Shown: in pieces, positions 6,916-15,350 of the stretch
Numbering within the stretch: position 1 is the first letter of the stretch
Layout: each line of letters begins with the position of its first letter
Assembly (NCBI GenBank): GCA_016721425.1
Contig: JADKID010000009.1
Coordinates: 434,001 to 498,000, forward strand
Origin: Bryobacterales bacterium
GTDB taxonomy: Bacteria > Acidobacteriota > Terriglobia > Bryobacterales > Bryobacteraceae
Reading direction: 5' to 3'
DNA: 64,000 nucleotides
The notes under the pieces: generated by a model
Told to the model about the DNA's origin: nothing
Seen by the model: the letters and a program-made list of their open reading frames with translations, nothing else
The model's database searches: none
Program-made: the position numbers and the translations under genes

Positions 6916-9534
6916 ATGGAATTCGTCAAAATACTTGCGCTCCGTGGACCCAACATCTGGGCCTACTTCCCTGTGATCGAAGCCTGGGTGGATCTCGGCG
7001 ACTTAAAGGACAGCCCATCCGACAGCATCCCTGGCTTTAGCGAGCGGTTGATGAACTGGCTACCGGGTATGATCGAGCACAGGTGCAGCGTCGGCGAGCG
7101 TGGTGGCTTTTTCGAGCGTCTCCGCCGAGGGACGTATCCGGCACACATCCTGGAACACGTCACCATTGAGCTGCAAACCCTGGCCGGATCGCCGGTGGGC
7201 TACGGACGCGCGCGGGAATCCTCCACCGAGGGCATCTACAAGGTGGTGGTTAAGTACAAAGATGAGACCCTGGCGCGCGAGTGCCTCGCCGCCGCCCGCG
7301 AGTTGGTATTGGCGGCGATCTACGACAGGCCCTTCGACCTCGCCACCGCGGTCGCCCACCTTCGTGGCATCGCCCGTCAGAACCTCCTCGACCCCGGCAC
7401 TGACGCCATTGTCCAGGCGGCCCGGAGGCGCAATATCCCGTTCCTGCGCATGAATACCGGGAACTTGGTGCAACTCGGCACGGGCTCCCGCCAGCGCCGC
7501 ATCCTCGGCTCTGGGACCGGCCAGACTGGCGTCGTCGCCGAATCGATCGCACGGGACGAAGTACTGGCGCGCGATCTATTGGACTCCGCCGGCCTGCCCG
7601 TTACCCGCTGCTATCCGGTTCTCAACGAGGCCGACGCCTGGGAGACCACCGAGTATATTGGGCTGCCCGTGACGCTGAGACCGCGGAATGGCGTCGAGGG
7701 TCTTGGCGCAACGGCCCACCTCTTCACTCGTGAACAGGTGGACGCCGCCTACCAGCGTGCCTTGCAGGTGGACGCCACCGTTTTGATGGAGCGGACCATC
7801 ACTGGCAACCGCTACCGGCTTCTCGTTGTGGGCGGAAGGCTCGTAGCCGCCGCACAATGCCAACCGGCGCAGGTGACCGGCGATGGCGTCGCAACGATTC
7901 GCGCGCTCGTCGAACGCGAGAATCGCAGCACCCGCCGCTGTGGAGATGGAGAGGCGGGGCTCTGCCAGATCCCGCTCGACGAACTATCCCTGGCGGTCCT
8001 GGCGGACCAGGGCTTCACGCCGGAGTCCGTCGCCGACGCCGGCGCCACCGTGCTGGTGCGGCGCGATGCGGATCTTGACACAGGCGGCACGGCGATCGAC
8101 GTGACCGATCTCGTTGCCCCGGTTACCGCGCAACAGGCGGCCCTGGCTGCGCAGATTGTAGGACTGGATGTAGCCGGAATCGATGTGATCGCCAGCGACA
8201 TCTCAGCGCCGTTGGAGAGCCAGGGCGGCCGGATGGTGGGGGTGCACGCCTCGCCCTGCCTGCGGATTCATCTGACTCCGACGGAAGGCGAACCACGGCC
8301 CGTAGGCGAGGCCATCGTCGATATGATCTTCGCTCCGGGCGACACCGGCCGCATCCCCATTGCCGCCGTCACTGGCACCAACGGCAAGACCACAGTTTCC
8401 CGCTTTCTGGCCCACCTGCTGCAGCGCCCCGGCACGTCTGTCGGATTGACCTGCACCGATGGCATCTATTTGGACGGCCAGCGGATTGTGGCTGGCGATT
8501 GCAGTGGCCCCACCAGTGCCCGCAATCTGTTAATGCACCCGCGAGTGGACGTTGCCGTTCTGGAGACGGCCCGCGGCGGCATTCTCCGCGCCGGCCTCGC
8601 CTTCAACGAATGTCAGGTGGCCGTCGTTACCAATATCGGCGAGGGCGATCACCTCGGCATCAGCGACATGAACACGCCGGAGGACCTGGCCCGCGTGAAA
8701 TGCGGCATCGTCGAACTGGTGAGCCAGCGGGGCGCCGCTGTCCTGAACGCCGCGGACCCGCTGGTGGCCGGCATGGCGGCTAAGTGCCCTGGACCGGTTA
8801 TCTACTTCGCTGCCGATCCCGCCAATCTGGTGATCCAGGAGCACCTTGCTGCCGGAGGGCGAGCCGTATTCGTCCGCGCCGGCCAACTCGTACTGGCCTC
8901 GGGCGCCACGGAGGACGCCCTGCTGCCCATCCACGAGGTCCCGGTCACGCAGGGCGGCCGCATCGCGTTTGAAGTGGAGAACACGCTCGCCGCCACGGCC
9001 GCGGCATGGGGCATGGATGTATCCCGTGAGGCAATCGCCGATGGACTGCGGACCTTCGCCAGCGACCTCGAAAAAGTTCCCAGCCGCTTCAACGTGATGG
9101 AGTACCGGGGCGCCACCGTTATCGTCGACTATGGACACAATTCGCATGCCCTGCGCGCGCTGATCGACGCGCTCCAGGCGTTTCCGCAGACCCGCCGCGT
9201 TGCCGTCTTCTCCTCCTCCGGGGACCGGCGCGACGCCGATATCGTTCTCATGGGCCAATTGCTCGGGGCCGGCTTTGACCGCGTCATCCTCTATGAGGAC
9301 AATGACCTCTACAGGCGCAAGCCCGGCGAAATCACCACGCTGCTGCGACAGGGCCTGGCCGGCGCCGCGCGCACGTCGGAAATTGAGTACGTCGATGGCG
9401 GGCTGAACGCACTGGAGCATGCCCTGCGCACAGTGCAACCCGGAGAACTGCTGGTGGCTCAGGCCCACCTCTCCGACCCCACGGTGCGCTTTTTGAAACA
9501 GTTCCTGGCCCAGCCGGAAGCCGGTGGAAACTAG
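6916..9534 (+). CDS. Cyanophycin synthetase paralogue with degenerate ATP-grasp domain (copy 1)
   Basis: Cyanophycin synthetase extends a poly-aspartate backbone using an ATP-grasp domain (Asp addition) and adds Arg side chains with a Mur-ligase-like domain. This 872-residue copy aligns without gaps to copy 2 (12566) over the first 500 residues: N-domain 1-160, ATP-grasp about 205-470, Mur ligase 480-872. The Mur-ligase half keeps GTNGKTT (487-493), ETARGGILRAGL, VDYGHN and SGDRRDAD. The ATP-grasp half has lost residues present in copy 2: K255 is R, D258 is N, N260 is V and R263 is L in the nucleotide loop. At the metal site E442 is G and N444 is H. It is therefore probably unable to add Asp and may act only in Arg addition or as a partner subunit. 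The gene converges on the DUF1854 gene, overlapping it by 4 bases. Confidence 0.88.
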   Translation: MEFVKILALRGPNIWAYFPVIEAWVDLGDLKDSPSDSIPGFSERLMNWLPGMIEHRCSVGERGGFFERLRRGTYPAHILEHVTIELQTLAGSPVGYGRARESSTEGIYKVVVKYKDETLARECLAAARELVLAAIYDRPFDLATAVAHLRGIARQNLLDPGTDAIVQAARRRNIPFLRMNTGNLVQLGTGSRQRRILGSGTGQTGVVAESIARDEVLARDLLDSAGLPVTRCYPVLNEADAWETTEYIGLPVTLRPRNGVEGLGATAHLFTREQVDAAYQRALQVDATVLMERTITGNRYRLLVVGGRLVAAAQCQPAQVTGDGVATIRALVERENRSTRRCGDGEAGLCQIPLDELSLAVLADQGFTPESVADAGATVLVRRDADLDTGGTAIDVTDLVAPVTAQQAALAAQIVGLDVAGIDVIASDISAPLESQGGRMVGVHASPCLRIHLTPTEGEPRPVGEAIVDMIFAPGDTGRIPIAAVTGTNGKTTVSRFLAHLLQRPGTSVGLTCTDGIYLDGQRIVAGDCSGPTSARNLLMHPRVDVAVLETARGGILRAGLAFNECQVAVVTNIGEGDHLGISDMNTPEDLARVKCGIVELVSQRGAAVLNAADPLVAGMAAKCPGPVIYFAADPANLVIQEHLAAGGRAVFVRAGQLVLASGATEDALLPIHEVPVTQGGRIAFEVENTLAATAAAWGMDVSREAIADGLRTFASDLEKVPSRFNVMEYRGATVIVDYGHNSHALRALIDALQAFPQTRRVAVFSSSGDRRDADIVLMGQLLGAGFDRVILYEDNDLYRRKPGEITTLLRQGLAGAARTSEIEYVDGGLNALEHALRTVQPGELLVAQAHLSDPTVRFLKQFLAQPEAGGN

Positions 9535-9995
9535 AGAAACCGTTCCAGCACACGGCGGCTATGCAAGTCCAGCGTCCGGGTGTCCGGGATCAGATAGCGG
9601 ATTCCACGCACGTCCACAATCGAGACCTGGCGCGGCGCCCGCCGGTGTACGGAGTCCTCGCTTTCCACCTCAAAGGTCGTGTGGCCCCGATCCGTCTCTA
9701 CCCGCCAACTCGAGGGCTCCGTCAGCGCCGGGGTGTTCACGATGCGGAGGATCACAGGCACGAATTCCCGCTGCGCCAGTTCTTCTTCCACCAGCGCGCG
9801 CTGGTCCGCATTGAGTTCGTCCAGCGAGTCCAGATACACCAACTCCCGCCCCTCGGCATCGCAGATGGAAATGGCGTGCAGAGGGTCAGAGAGTGGAAAG
9901 GCTCGCACGGGCGCGACATCGACGTATTCCTGGCCGTCCTCCGCGGTGAGTATCAACCGCCGCCTAGCATCGGTCTTGAGCGTGAAAATCGCCAT
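9531..9995 (-). CDS. DUF1854-family protein associated with cyanophycin metabolism
   Basis: A 154-residue soluble protein with the DUF1854 pattern: a short beta-rich N-terminus, V-x-P-V-R-A-F-P-L-S-D-P, I-S-I-C-D-x-E-G-R-E-L, then L-x-E-E-L-A-Q-R-E-F-V-P-V-I. The C-terminal part contains RQVSIVDVRGIRYLIPDTRT. DUF1854 proteins are known next to cyanophycin synthetase genes and an ABC transporter; their biochemical role is not established. Here the gene lies 3 bases downstream of the ABC transporter gene, so the two are almost certainly one operon. It converges on cyanophycin paralogue copy 1. Confidence 0.8.
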   Translation of the reverse strand: MAIFTLKTDARRRLILTAEDGQEYVDVAPVRAFPLSDPLHAISICDAEGRELVYLDSLDELNADQRALVEEELAQREFVPVILRIVNTPALTEPSSWRVETDRGHTTFEVESEDSVHRRAPRQVSIVDVRGIRYLIPDTRTLDLHSRRVLERFL

Positions 9996-9998
9996 TGG

Positions 9999-12362
9999 CT
10001 AGCTCGTCTTCTCCGCGCCGTCCACGTCTTCCTCGTCAGCGGCTTCCAGATCGTCTTCCTCTTCATCGGCAAGGCGGCCGCTTTGCATATCCAACTGTGC
10101 CCGATAGAGCCGCGCGTACGCCTCGCCCCGTTCCAATAACTCGGCATGGGGCCCCACCTCGACGATCTCGCCGCGCTCCATCACCACAATGCGATTGGCC
10201 TGTTGCAGAGTGCTGAGCCGGTGGGCGATGGCGATGGTAGTGCGGCCCTTGATCAGATTGCTGAGGGCGATCTGGATTTCGCGCTCGGTTTCGGTATCCA
10301 CCGAAGATGTCGCCTCATCCAGAATCAGTATGCGAGGATCGATCAACAGCGCCCGGGCGATGCTGACTCTCTGCCTTTCGCCTCCGGAAAGGAACTGGCC
10401 GCGCTCGCCTACCAACGAATCGTATCCATTCGGCAGCCGCAGGATGAACTCATGGGCCCGCGCTGCCCGCGCCGCCGCGATGATCTCCGCGCGCGAAGCG
10501 CCGGCCCGTCCATAGGCGATGTTCTCCGCAATGGTGCCGTAAAAGAGAAAAGGCTCCTGCAGCACCAGGCCGACGCACCTCCGGTACTCACCGATTGGAA
10601 AACGGCGGATATCGGTGCCATCCACCAGAATCGCGCCGTCACTCACGTCGTAAAACCGGCAGAGTAGATTGATCAGCGACGTCTTCCCGGCGCCGCTCTG
10701 CCCCACCAGTCCGATCATCTCGCCCGGCTCGATCGCCAGATCGAGATTCTTCAGAATAGGCCGCGTCCCGTACCGAAAACTCACATTTTGGATCGAAATT
10801 CGCCCTTCCAGGCGCCCTGGATGCACCGGATTGGTGGCTTCGGCCACCTTCGGCACGCGGTCGAGGATCCCAAACACGCGCTGTGCACTGGCCGCCGCCC
10901 GCTGAGTCGCCGAGACCATCCGACTCATGGAATCCAGCCTCGCGTAGAAGCGGCTGATGTAGGCGACAAATGTCGTCAGCACGCCTACCAGAATCGAATG
11001 GTGAAACACACGGTACACGCCGAAGAGCCACACCACCAGCACGCCGAGATCAGTCAGCAGCACCACCACGGCGTTGAAGAAAGACCAGATCTTGTTGACC
11101 CGGTCGTTCGTGTTGAGCACGCGGTCATTGGCCTTTTTGAACCGCTTGATCTCCCGCTCTTCCTGCGCGAACGCTTTCACCACGCGAATACCCGGAATCG
11201 TGTCGGCAAGGATGGTGGTGATCTCGGCCCAGGCGCGATTGCCGAGAGAGAACCCGTGGCCCATCCTGTCCTGTACGCGGAACACGAGATAGGCGATGAA
11301 CGGCAGCGGAAACAGGGTCACCAGCGCCAGTTCCCAATCGATGCTCAGCATGATCGCGGCTGTCATCACGATCAACAGAATGTCGGTGAGGAAATCGAGG
11401 ACGTATACCGAAAGGAAGTAGCAGATGCGATCCGTATCGCTGCTGACCCTCGAGATCAGATCGCCCGTCCGTTTGCCGCCAAAGTACTCCAGGGAAAGCT
11501 GCTGCAGGTGGGTGTAGGTCTTGATCCGCAGATCAGCCGAGACGCGCTCGCTCACCCAGGACATGACGAACATCTGCGCCCAGGTGAGCCCCCAGGCAAG
11601 AACGGACGCGCCCGCCAGCCCCAGCAGATACCACTTCACCATGCTGAGATCGACGATGTTGCCCCCCTGCACCGGCACCAGGATGTCATCCATGAGAGGC
11701 ATGGTGAGGTAGGGAGGGATCAATCCGCTGGCCGTGCTCGCCAACGTCAGCGCAAAGCCCAGCAAACCCATCCAAAGATACTTCCGGGCGACGGTAAAAA
11801 GTCGAAGGAGTGACATCATCGGCGACTTGGCAATGGATGCGCCGCACTCTGGACAGGAGACCTCTCCGACCCGGAACCGGGCGCCGCAGGTGGCACATTC
11901 CAAGGACGCGGGCCGCACCGCAACCGGCGAGGCGCCCACCTTGCCGTAGCGTTGGAAGGCAGACAATCCGTCGCTGAGCCTTCTGGCGCCGGCGGCACGT
12001 GCCGCCGTGTAGCGCCAAGTGCTGATCAACTCGCCGGCCAGGAACAGCTCCAGTTTGCCCACTCCGGTGTTGTCTCTCTGGACCAGTTCCAGTTGCGGTG
12101 ACAGCGTCCACGCGTGCCGTGATTCGGGCTCGCCGGCAGGCCGGCCATTCTGGCGCGTGCCCCCTGGCCACTGATAGCTCAGGAGGCGGCGATCGGTCAA
12201 CACAACCACAGCCGGCGCGTAGTGAAGCCGGCAGTCCAGGTCCGGCTCAAACCAGGTGAGCGGGGTTTCCCCGGGCGCCAGTGTCTCGGCCAGCAAGCTT
12301 CTGACCCAGTCCGGGCAGGCGGCCCACGTGTCCGCGGATTCCGTTAGGCTTCGTTCAGGCAT
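9999..12362 (-). CDS. ABC transporter, fused permease and ATPase, cyanophycin-cluster type
   Basis: A 787-residue half-transporter. Residues 1-150 are an extra soluble domain, followed by a zinc-ribbon-like CATCGARF...CPECGAS pair near residues 155-180. The permease core covers about 195-480 with six predicted membrane helices. The ATPase follows: Walker A GQSGAGKTSL, Q-loop VLQEPFLF, signature LSGGERQRVS, Walker B ILILDEATSS and a switch His in IAHRLST. The C-terminus is acidic (EEEDDLEAADEEDVD). Such transporters accompany DUF1854 and cyanophycin synthetase genes in other bacteria. The substrate is unknown. It is transcribed divergently from cyanophycin synthetase copy 2 across a 203-base region. 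Confidence 0.88.
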   Translation of the reverse strand: MPERSLTESADTWAACPDWVRSLLAETLAPGETPLTWFEPDLDCRLHYAPAVVVLTDRRLLSYQWPGGTRQNGRPAGEPESRHAWTLSPQLELVQRDNTGVGKLELFLAGELISTWRYTAARAAGARRLSDGLSAFQRYGKVGASPVAVRPASLECATCGARFRVGEVSCPECGASIAKSPMMSLLRLFTVARKYLWMGLLGFALTLASTASGLIPPYLTMPLMDDILVPVQGGNIVDLSMVKWYLLGLAGASVLAWGLTWAQMFVMSWVSERVSADLRIKTYTHLQQLSLEYFGGKRTGDLISRVSSDTDRICYFLSVYVLDFLTDILLIVMTAAIMLSIDWELALVTLFPLPFIAYLVFRVQDRMGHGFSLGNRAWAEITTILADTIPGIRVVKAFAQEEREIKRFKKANDRVLNTNDRVNKIWSFFNAVVVLLTDLGVLVVWLFGVYRVFHHSILVGVLTTFVAYISRFYARLDSMSRMVSATQRAAASAQRVFGILDRVPKVAEATNPVHPGRLEGRISIQNVSFRYGTRPILKNLDLAIEPGEMIGLVGQSGAGKTSLINLLCRFYDVSDGAILVDGTDIRRFPIGEYRRCVGLVLQEPFLFYGTIAENIAYGRAGASRAEIIAAARAARAHEFILRLPNGYDSLVGERGQFLSGGERQRVSIARALLIDPRILILDEATSSVDTETEREIQIALSNLIKGRTTIAIAHRLSTLQQANRIVVMERGEIVEVGPHAELLERGEAYARLYRAQLDMQSGRLADEEEDDLEAADEEDVDGAEKTS

Positions 12363-12391
12363 CGGGTGACGGATCGGCGCTCGCGCGCGAG

Positions 12392-12477
12392 TTCAGGCGT
12401 CGGCGACAGCGATTCAGACACCACCGCGCTGGTTCAGACAGTTGCGGAATCAAGCTGAAACCTGACACTCTTATAAT
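12392..12477 (+). promoter_or_regulatory. Candidate promoter and phased direct repeats upstream of cyanophycin synthetase
   Basis: A consensus -10 box TATAAT lies at 12472-12477; no good -35 box is seen at 16-18 bases upstream. Upstream are three direct repeats, TTCAGGCG (12392), TTCAGACA (12413) and TTCAGACA (12433), spaced 21 and 20 bases, about two helical turns. The predicted start of transcription is near 12484, about 80 bases before the ATG at 12566. A weak -35 plus phased repeats suggests activator binding. The region is shared with the divergent ABC transporter gene. This is inference from sequence only. Confidence 0.45.
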
Positions 12478-12565
12478 AGCTCGTAGAGGTGAAGTATCTG
12501 TTGCCAAACGGAGTCACCCAGCTCGGCGTACCTGTGTACGGCCAGCCGACGTCATAGCAGAGAAG

Positions 12566-15343
12566 ATGGAAATTCGAAAAGTCCTCGCGTTGCGTGGCCC
12601 CAATATTTGGGCCAACTTCCCCGTCATTGAAGCGTGGGTTGACTTAGGCCAGTGGAAGGACTCCCCTTCGGACACGATCCCAGGGTTGAACGAGCGTCTG
12701 ATGGCCTGGCTACCCAGCATGGTAGAGCACCAGTGCAGCATCGGCAAACGTGGCGGCTTCTTCCAGCGCCTGAGGGAAGGCACCTACCTAGCCCACATCC
12801 TCGAGCACGTGGTGTTGGAACTGGAGACGCTGGCCGGCGTGGAGGTCAGCTTCGGACGCGCCAGTGAGACGAACGACGAGGGTGTCTACAAAGTAGTTTT
12901 CAGATACTACGAGGAGAAACTCGCGCGGGAGTGCCTCACTGCCGCCCGGGACCTCTGCATGGCCGCCGTGCTGGACCAACCCTTCGACGTGCAGGGCGCC
13001 ATCGCCCGTTTGCGAGAGACAGCCGAGCGAAATATGCTGGGCCCCAGCACGAATGCCATCGTACAGGCAGCCCAGGACCGCAACATCCCGTTCCACCGGT
13101 TGAACCGCCATAGTCTGGTGCAACTCGGCTACGGCGCAAAACAGCGCCGGATCCGTGCTTCTGAGACGGGACAGACCGGCGCCATTGCCGAGTCCATCGC
13201 CCAGGACAAGGAACTCACTCGTCAACTCCTCCAGGCTGCCGGCGTGCCCACAGCCGAGGGATACCCGGTCGATTCGGCCGAGGAGGCATGGGAGGCGGCC
13301 CTCGACATCGGCGTGCCGGTTGTCGTGAAGCCACAGGACGGCAATCAGGGCCGCGGCGTAGCCACCAACCTCACCACTCAGGAGCAGGTGGCCGCCGCAT
13401 ACCAGGCGGCATTGCAGGAGAGCGATTCCATCATCGTGGAGAAATTCGCTCCCGGCAACGACTATCGAATCCTGGTGGTCAATGGGAAAGTCGTCGCCGC
13501 CTCCCGTCGCGAACCCGCGCAGGTGATGGGCGACGGCCAGCAGACCATTCAGGAACTGGTAGACCGGGAGAACGGCGACCCGCGCCGCGGTGAGCATCAC
13601 GCCAACGTTCTCAGCAAGATTCACATCGACGAAGTCGCCCTCAACGTTCTCACCGATCAAGGCTACACGCCCGCCTCGGTTCCGCCCGCCGGCCAGACCG
13701 TGCTGATCCGCCGAAACGCCAACCTCAGCACTGGCGGCATGGCCATTGACGTCACCGACATCGTCCACCCGGAGGTGGCCGCTCGCGCCATTGACGCCGC
13801 CCGCGTCGTCGGGTTGGACGTTGCAGGTATCGATATCATCGCTACCGACATCAGCACGCCGCTGGAGTCGCAGGGCGGCATTGTGGTGGAAGTGAATGCA
13901 GCGCCCGGCTTACGCATGCATCTGGCTCCATCGGTTGGTGAGCCACAGGACGTCGGCGGCGCGATTATCGACATGATATTCCCGCCCGGCGAGAACGGCC
14001 GCATCCCGATCGCCGCCATCTCCGGCACCAACGGCAAGACCACGGTTTCCCGCTTTCTCGCTCACGTTCTGCAGGGCACCGGCAAGGTGATCGGCATGAC
14101 CTGCACGGACGGGATCTACCTCAATACGCGCCGCATCGACTCCGACGATTGCAGCGGGCCGATCAGCGCGGGGAATGTGCTCAGGAATCCCAACGTGGAA
14201 ATGGCGGTCTTTGAAACCGCCCGCGGCGGCATACTGAGGGCTGGTCTGGGCTTCGACGAGTGCGACGTAGCCATCATCACAAACATTGGCGACGGCGACC
14301 ATCTGGGCTTAAGCGACATCAATACAGCCGAGGATCTCGCCAGGGTCAAGCGCTGCATCGTGGACGTTGTGAGACCGTCTGGCACCGCCGTTCTCAACGC
14401 AGCCGATCCTCTGGTGGTTGCGATGGCGCCGTTCTGCCCTGGCAGCGTACTGTACTTCGCGCTCGATCCGGCAAACCCCGTGATTGTTGCCCACCGCGCC
14501 GCTGGCGGCCGTGCCGTCTTCGTCCGCAACAATACGATTGTCCTTGCCGCTGGCCCCTCGGAAGATCCGCTCATCTCGCTGGACCTCATTCCCATGACCT
14601 TCGGCGGCCGCATCGCCTTCGAGGTGGAGAACTCACTCGCCGTCCTCGGCGCCGCGTGGGCGATGGGCGTTTCCCGCGACGTGATGATTCAGCAGGCGGA
14701 GCGCTTCGCCACTGACATGGCCAAGGTACCTGGACGCTTCAATATTCTGGAGATCCACGGAGCCACGGTCGTCGTCGACTACGGCCACAACGCGGACGCC
14801 CTGCGGGCCATCATTGGCGCGCTGGATGCGTTCCCGCACACCCGTCGCACGGCGATGTATACCGTCGCCGGCGATCGCCGCGACAGCGACATGATTCAGG
14901 TAGGCGAGTTGCTGGGCGACGCATTCGACCATGTCATCGTCTACGAGGCCGGCACGATCCGTGGACGTGCGCTCGGCGAGATCGCCCAACTGATCCGCAA
15001 AGGCCTTGCCAGCGGCCAGCGGGTTCGCGTCGTGGACGAGATCGACGACACCATCGAAGCCATGGAATTCGCGCTGGATCACATTCAGGCAGGCGAACTT
15101 CTCGTTCTCCAGGCGGACGCGATCGACGAGACGATGGATTTCGTCCGTGACTATCTGGACCGCCTGCATCGCCACATCCCGCCGCCGGAAGTCACCGTCG
15201 CCCATCATGAGCCTGAATTCGTGACTATGCCGGCGGCCCGCACTTGGCCACCAGTGGCGCCCGCCCCTCGAGTCCTGCTCCACCCTGCCGAAAGATGCGC
15301 CGGAGTACGCGCCGGCGCGCCGCGGGGCGCAAAGTCCTGGTAA
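12566..15343 (+). CDS. cphA: Cyanophycin synthetase (copy 2, both active sites intact)
   Basis: This enzyme makes cyanophycin (multi-L-arginyl-poly-L-aspartate), a nitrogen and carbon store, using ATP for each Asp and Arg added. The 925-residue product has the N-domain (1-160), an ATP-grasp domain with VVKPQDGNQGRGV (253-265), VEKFAPGNDYR and EVNAAPGLRMH (442-452). The Mur-ligase domain has GTNGKTT (487-493), ETARGGILRAGL, VDYGHN and GDRRDSD. All positions expected for both activities are present. The C-terminus extends about 50 residues beyond the usual end as a Pro/Ala-rich tail (PPPEVTVAHH onward). It is preceded by a TATAAT box with phased repeats and is 7 bases upstream of copy 3, so those two are likely co-transcribed. 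No cyanophycinase gene was found in the window. Confidence 0.95.
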   Translation: MEIRKVLALRGPNIWANFPVIEAWVDLGQWKDSPSDTIPGLNERLMAWLPSMVEHQCSIGKRGGFFQRLREGTYLAHILEHVVLELETLAGVEVSFGRASETNDEGVYKVVFRYYEEKLARECLTAARDLCMAAVLDQPFDVQGAIARLRETAERNMLGPSTNAIVQAAQDRNIPFHRLNRHSLVQLGYGAKQRRIRASETGQTGAIAESIAQDKELTRQLLQAAGVPTAEGYPVDSAEEAWEAALDIGVPVVVKPQDGNQGRGVATNLTTQEQVAAAYQAALQESDSIIVEKFAPGNDYRILVVNGKVVAASRREPAQVMGDGQQTIQELVDRENGDPRRGEHHANVLSKIHIDEVALNVLTDQGYTPASVPPAGQTVLIRRNANLSTGGMAIDVTDIVHPEVAARAIDAARVVGLDVAGIDIIATDISTPLESQGGIVVEVNAAPGLRMHLAPSVGEPQDVGGAIIDMIFPPGENGRIPIAAISGTNGKTTVSRFLAHVLQGTGKVIGMTCTDGIYLNTRRIDSDDCSGPISAGNVLRNPNVEMAVFETARGGILRAGLGFDECDVAIITNIGDGDHLGLSDINTAEDLARVKRCIVDVVRPSGTAVLNAADPLVVAMAPFCPGSVLYFALDPANPVIVAHRAAGGRAVFVRNNTIVLAAGPSEDPLISLDLIPMTFGGRIAFEVENSLAVLGAAWAMGVSRDVMIQQAERFATDMAKVPGRFNILEIHGATVVVDYGHNADALRAIIGALDAFPHTRRTAMYTVAGDRRDSDMIQVGELLGDAFDHVIVYEAGTIRGRALGEIAQLIRKGLASGQRVRVVDEIDDTIEAMEFALDHIQAGELLVLQADAIDETMDFVRDYLDRLHRHIPPPEVTVAHHEPEFVTMPAARTWPPVAPAPRVLLHPAERCAGVRAGAPRGAKSW

Positions 15344-15350
15344 CCACGCG

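Noticed and set aside
8530..9468. Minus-strand frame of 312 residues opposite cyanophycin copy 1
   Set aside because: The plus strand is clearly coding with family motifs throughout; the antisense product has none.
10788..11813. Plus-strand frame of 341 residues opposite the ABC transporter
   Set aside because: His/Arg/Gln-rich antisense shadow of a gene with complete ABC motifs.
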